Origin: Rhizobium sp. AC27/96
GTDB taxonomy: Bacteria > Pseudomonadota > Alphaproteobacteria > Rhizobiales > Rhizobiaceae
Direction of reading: 5' to 3'
Length of the DNA: 64,000 nucleotides
Assembly: GCF_001692325.1 (NCBI RefSeq)
Contig: NZ_LXKN01000026.1
Location: 1 to 64,000, forward strand
Position numbers and translations under genes: made by a program
Shown here: positions 61,197-64,000 of the stretch, piece by piece
How the letters are laid out: every line of letters starts with the position of its first letter
How positions within the stretch are numbered: position 1 is the stretch's first letter
The notes under the pieces: model-generated
Databases searched by the model: none
Told to the model about the DNA's origin: nothing
What the model saw: only the letters and a program-made list of their open reading frames with translations

Positions 61197-63338
61197 GTGT
61201 CAGCAAGCAGCAGTAAGACCGACCTTTCCGTATGGCGAACCATCAAGACCGACAGGTTCCTCGTCGGCGCACCGCATTATCCGGAACATGTCGATGAGAG
61301 CTATTGGGAGCGTGATGCCAAGCGCATGGCCGAAGCCGGCTTCAATATCGTCCGTCTCGGCGAATTCGCCTGGCATTTGTTTGAACCGAAGCTCGGCACT
61401 TTCGATTTCGATCTCTTCGACCGCGCCATCGAGGTGCTGGCGCGCCACTGCATCGACACCATCATGTGCACGCCGACGGCAACACCGCCGCGCTGGCTGA
61501 CGGTTGCCCATCCGGAAACTCTTCGCGTTGATGGCAATGGCCGCAAGATGAGCCATGGTTCGCGGCAGCATGCCGACACCGCAAGCCCGGTGTTTCGTGA
61601 GCATAGCAAGCGCATCACCAAGGCCATGGCCGAGCACTATCGGGACAATCCGCATGTCGTCGGCTGGCAGACCGACAACGAGCTCAACACCAGCATGCCG
61701 GAATCCTTCTCGGCCGCGACGCTTTCGGAATTCCAGCTCTTTCTCGCCGATAAATACGGGACGATCGACAAGCTCAATTTCGCCTGGGGCGGTGATTTCT
61801 GGGCGACAGCCTATGACGATTTCAGCCAGGTTGTCCTTCCCATCGAGTTCGGCCCGACCTTCCCAAGCCCGGGACATCTGCAGGATTATCACCGCTTCCT
61901 CGCCTTCGCGACAGCACGCTTCCAGCATGATCAGGTGGAAATCCTGCGTGCCACCAAGGCGGAATGGTTCATCTTCCACAATCTCGGCGGCCTTCGCGAT
62001 ATCGACTTCCGTGGCCAGTTCTCCACCGACCTCGATTTCGTCGGCTATGACATCTATCCGATGCTCTATGACGAGTTCCAGCGCATCGGCAACCACGCCA
62101 AGGTGCAGGCGCTTCATCTCGATATCTGCCGCGGCTTCTCCGGCAATTACATTGTGCCCGAGCAGCAATCCGGTTTCGGCAGCCAGCCCGGCTTCTGCAC
62201 GCTGACGCCGGAGCCCGGCGAAATGCGGCGCATGGCCATGTCCTCGGTCGCGCGCGGCGCCGATGGCTTGATGTTCTTTCGTTGGCGGCCGGCGCATTTC
62301 GGCGCTGAAATCTACTGGATGGGTGTCATCGACCATGACGATGTACCGCGTCATCGCTACGACGAGGCAAAACAGTTTGCCACCGAGATGACGGCATTGA
62401 AGGACAAGATCCTCGGCACTTATGTGCGTATGGATGTCGGTATCGCTGGCTCGGATTTCGACAATCAGGAAGCGCACAAGACCTATTCGATTGGCCTGCC
62501 AAGCCCGCAGGATGACGCCGTTCAGCTGCACCAATATTGCTACGATCGCGGCATCGCTTGCGGCTTCATCCATCCCGAGGACGATCTTTCGCGGCTGAAG
62601 CTGCTCTATGTTCCACATTGGGTGATGTGGAAGGATGAGTGGACCGAGAAGCTCGAAGCCTTTGCCAGAGACGGCGGCACGGTCATCATCGGCGCGCGCA
62701 CCGGCACGCGAGACGAGAACAATCACGTCATCCGCGAGGCGGCACCCGGATCGTCGCTGACCCGGCTGACCGGCGTCAAGGTCGAGGATTTCGGCCGGTT
62801 GGCGGCACCCGGCGCCAAGGGCCTCTTCGACGTCATGTCCCGGTCGGGCGGCCTTGTCATCCCCCCCAATCGCCCGGCCGAATCCCATCGGCGCGTTCGC
62901 CGCTTCACCATCGGCAATCGCGAGATCGAGGCAGCCCATTTCTATGAGGACCTGGCCGTTACAGATGATGTCGAGGCGGTGGCGACATGGTCGAACCGTT
63001 ATGCGGAAGGCCAACCGATGGCGACCTTGCGTCGGGTTGGCAAGGGCAGGGTGCTCTATCTCGGCACCTATCTGACACCGGAGTTGACGGACGCCCTGGC
63101 TGACAAGACCTTCGCGGAGGCCGGCATCGCGCCGCTTGCCGGCGATCTGCCAGATGGTGTCGAGGTGACGATGCGCCAGAACGACGATCGGCAGCTGCTG
63201 TTCCTGCAAAACTACCTCGATCAACGCGCGGAGCTGAGGGAAGTCCCGGCGGGGATCAATCTTCTCGACAATGGCAAGGCGGTATCCGGCGCCCTGTCGC
63301 TGGAAGCCTATGGCTGCGCTATCATCGAACTTCGCTAG
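61197..63338 (+). CDS. Beta-galactosidase, glycoside hydrolase family 42
   Basis: 713 residues, full length. Catalytic Glu162 in GWQTDNELNT is the acid/base residue and Glu322 in IVPEQQSG is the expected nucleophile. The N-terminus FLVGAPHYPEHVDESYWERDAKRMAEAGFNIVRLGEFAWHLFEP is typical of GH42. Domains A (TIM barrel), B (trimerisation) and C follow in order. No signal peptide: it cleaves imported beta-galactosides in the cytoplasm. GTG start at 61197 with AGGAG 9 nt upstream. Last gene of the operon; the set resembles rhizobial lacEFGKZ-type systems but is under a ROK regulator. Confidence 0.94.
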   Translation: MSASSSKTDLSVWRTIKTDRFLVGAPHYPEHVDESYWERDAKRMAEAGFNIVRLGEFAWHLFEPKLGTFDFDLFDRAIEVLARHCIDTIMCTPTATPPRWLTVAHPETLRVDGNGRKMSHGSRQHADTASPVFREHSKRITKAMAEHYRDNPHVVGWQTDNELNTSMPESFSAATLSEFQLFLADKYGTIDKLNFAWGGDFWATAYDDFSQVVLPIEFGPTFPSPGHLQDYHRFLAFATARFQHDQVEILRATKAEWFIFHNLGGLRDIDFRGQFSTDLDFVGYDIYPMLYDEFQRIGNHAKVQALHLDICRGFSGNYIVPEQQSGFGSQPGFCTLTPEPGEMRRMAMSSVARGADGLMFFRWRPAHFGAEIYWMGVIDHDDVPRHRYDEAKQFATEMTALKDKILGTYVRMDVGIAGSDFDNQEAHKTYSIGLPSPQDDAVQLHQYCYDRGIACGFIHPEDDLSRLKLLYVPHWVMWKDEWTEKLEAFARDGGTVIIGARTGTRDENNHVIREAAPGSSLTRLTGVKVEDFGRLAAPGAKGLFDVMSRSGGLVIPPNRPAESHRRVRRFTIGNREIEAAHFYEDLAVTDDVEAVATWSNRYAEGQPMATLRRVGKGRVLYLGTYLTPELTDALADKTFAEAGIAPLAGDLPDGVEVTMRQNDDRQLLFLQNYLDQRAELREVPAGINLLDNGKAVSGALSLEAYGCAIIELR

Positions 63339-63350
63339 AGCCTAATCTCA

Positions 63351-63377
63351 GGCGCTCGCCTTTTGTCGGCGAGCGTC
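63351..63377. terminator. Hairpin between convergent GH42 and ACC-deaminase genes
   Basis: GGCGCTCGCC (63351-63360) pairs with GGCGAGCGTC (63368-63377), 8 perfect pairs plus one G-U and one G-C, 7-nt loop TTTTGTC. It serves as a shared terminator in both directions, though T-runs are weak. Confidence 0.6.
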
Positions 63378-63394
63378 TGTCGCGCTGATCGAGC

Positions 63395-64000
63395 TCAGCC
63401 GTCCTTGTAGTAATAGCTGTAGCCGTTGAGAGCCGGTGCGCCGCCGAGGTGGGCGTATAGGACCTTGGAACCCTCCGGGAAGAAGCCCTTGCGGGTGAGA
63501 TCGATCATGCCCTGCATGGATTTGCCTTCGTAGACCGGGTCGGTGATCATCGCCTCCGTGCGTGCCGCAAGCCGGATCGCGTCGTTGGTCTCCTCTGACG
63601 GGACGCCATAGGCCGGATAGGCGTAGTCCGGGTTGATGACGATCTCGCTTTCGCGGATCGGTCGACCGAGGTCCACAAGTTCTGCCGTGGAATCGACGAT
63701 CTTGCGGACCTGCGCACGGGTCTGGTCGAGCGTGCCCGAGGCATCGATGCCGATCACGCTTTCCGCCCGGTTCTGCGCGGCGAAGCCGACGATCATGCCG
63801 CCCTGCGTCGAGCCTGTGACGACACAGACGACGATATAGTCGAAGGTGAAGCCGAGTTCCTTTTCCTGCGCCGCGACCTCTTCGGCAAAGCCGACATAGC
63901 CGAGCGCTCCATATTTGTGCACAGAAGCGCCGGCCGGGATCGGGTAGGGCTTGCCGCCGGCATCTTTTACGGATTGGATCGCGTCTTCCCAGCTCTTGCG
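63395..64000 (-). CDS. acdS: 1-aminocyclopropane-1-carboxylate (ACC) deaminase, C-terminal part (cut by window edge)
   Basis: About 201 codons of the 3' end are present and open to the window edge. PLP fold type II pattern: GGKPYPIPAGASVHKYGALGYVGFAEEVAAQE, VTGSTQGGMIVGFAAQNRAESVIGIDAS, YGVPSEETNDAIRLAARTEAMITDPVYEGKSMQGMIDLTRKGFFP and the end VLYAHLGGAPALNGYSYYYKDG, as in AcdS. The enzyme cleaves ACC to 2-oxobutyrate and ammonia, lowering plant ethylene; close relatives are D-cysteine desulfhydrases, which cannot be excluded without the N-terminus. Confidence 0.85.
   Translation of the reverse strand, partial: RKSWEDAIQSVKDAGGKPYPIPAGASVHKYGALGYVGFAEEVAAQEKELGFTFDYIVVCVVTGSTQGGMIVGFAAQNRAESVIGIDASGTLDQTRAQVRKIVDSTAELVDLGRPIRESEIVINPDYAYPAYGVPSEETNDAIRLAARTEAMITDPVYEGKSMQGMIDLTRKGFFPEGSKVLYAHLGGAPALNGYSYYYKDG

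Noticed and set aside
61200..63224. 674-codon open frame on the minus strand opposite the GH42 gene
   Set aside because: Same reason: antisense shadow of a gene with intact catalytic motifs, no recognisable domain and no ribosome-binding site.
1..64000. CRISPR arrays, tRNA and rRNA genes, insertion-sequence transposases
   Set aside because: No regularly spaced repeats, cloverleaf or rRNA-like stretches, and no frame with DDE or IS-family transposase motifs were seen by eye on either strand.

Overview
The window is part of a secondary replicon (megaplasmid or chromid) of an alphaproteobacterium of the order Hyphomicrobiales, most likely Rhizobium or a close relative. The main evidence is a complete repABC operon (5780-9459), with the antisense RNA that lies between repB and repC in this plasmid family. 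The high GC content, the many sugar, purine and organic-acid uptake and catabolism modules, and a probable ACC deaminase at the right edge fit a soil or plant-associated rhizobium. No rRNA, tRNA, CRISPR array or intact transposase was seen.

Layout. (1) 1-5407, minus strand: a LacI-regulated catabolic operon (lacI, CoA-transferase, enoyl-CoA hydratase, aldehyde dehydrogenase, start of a solute-binding protein) with two operator-like palindromes upstream. (2) 5780-9600: repABC. (3) 9713-16723: a zone of decay with an AraC gene, a FAD monooxygenase pseudogene in pieces, an SDR, a HIT protein, a truncated serine hydrolase bracketed by two large perfect palindromes, a small membrane protein and an orphan BrnA-like antitoxin. 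(4) 16929-20054: an MFS transporter, then a divergent SDR/TetR pair with tandem operators.

(5) 20748-36465 is the most unusual block: a FAD oxidoreductase fused to an acetoacetate-decarboxylase-like domain, a cyclase-AAA-TPR protein, an AraC-type regulator, two diverged beta-rich paralogues, a Nudix-like protein, a 999-residue structural-looking protein, a phage tail-collar protein, a Crp/Fnr regulator that keeps the cAMP-binding Arg-Ser, and a Cys/His-rich protein preceded by a duplicated copy of the cluster's own leader. It resembles a domesticated phage-tail or secreted-particle locus under nucleotide control, but its function is unknown.

(6) 36565-47176 is a purine locus: guanine deaminase, adenine deaminase and a BMP-type nucleoside/purine ABC transporter, together with a Rieske oxygenase split into two genes (an iron-site half without the FeS ligands, and a Rieske half) plus a GST. 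This resembles the NdmC/NdmD/NdmE arrangement of methylxanthine N7-demethylation and suggests an oxygenase acting on a purine or methylpurine. (7) 47500-51419: two coupled genes of unknown function (PcfJ-like/DUF1266-like, and DUF4034/Sel1-like). (8) 51472-55244: a three-subunit periplasmic GMC dehydrogenase of the gluconate/sorbitol/FAD-glucose type. (9) 55408-63338: a ROK regulator divergent from a sugar ABC transporter operon ending in a GH42 beta-galactosidase. (10) 63395-64000: the 3' part of a probable ACC deaminase gene.
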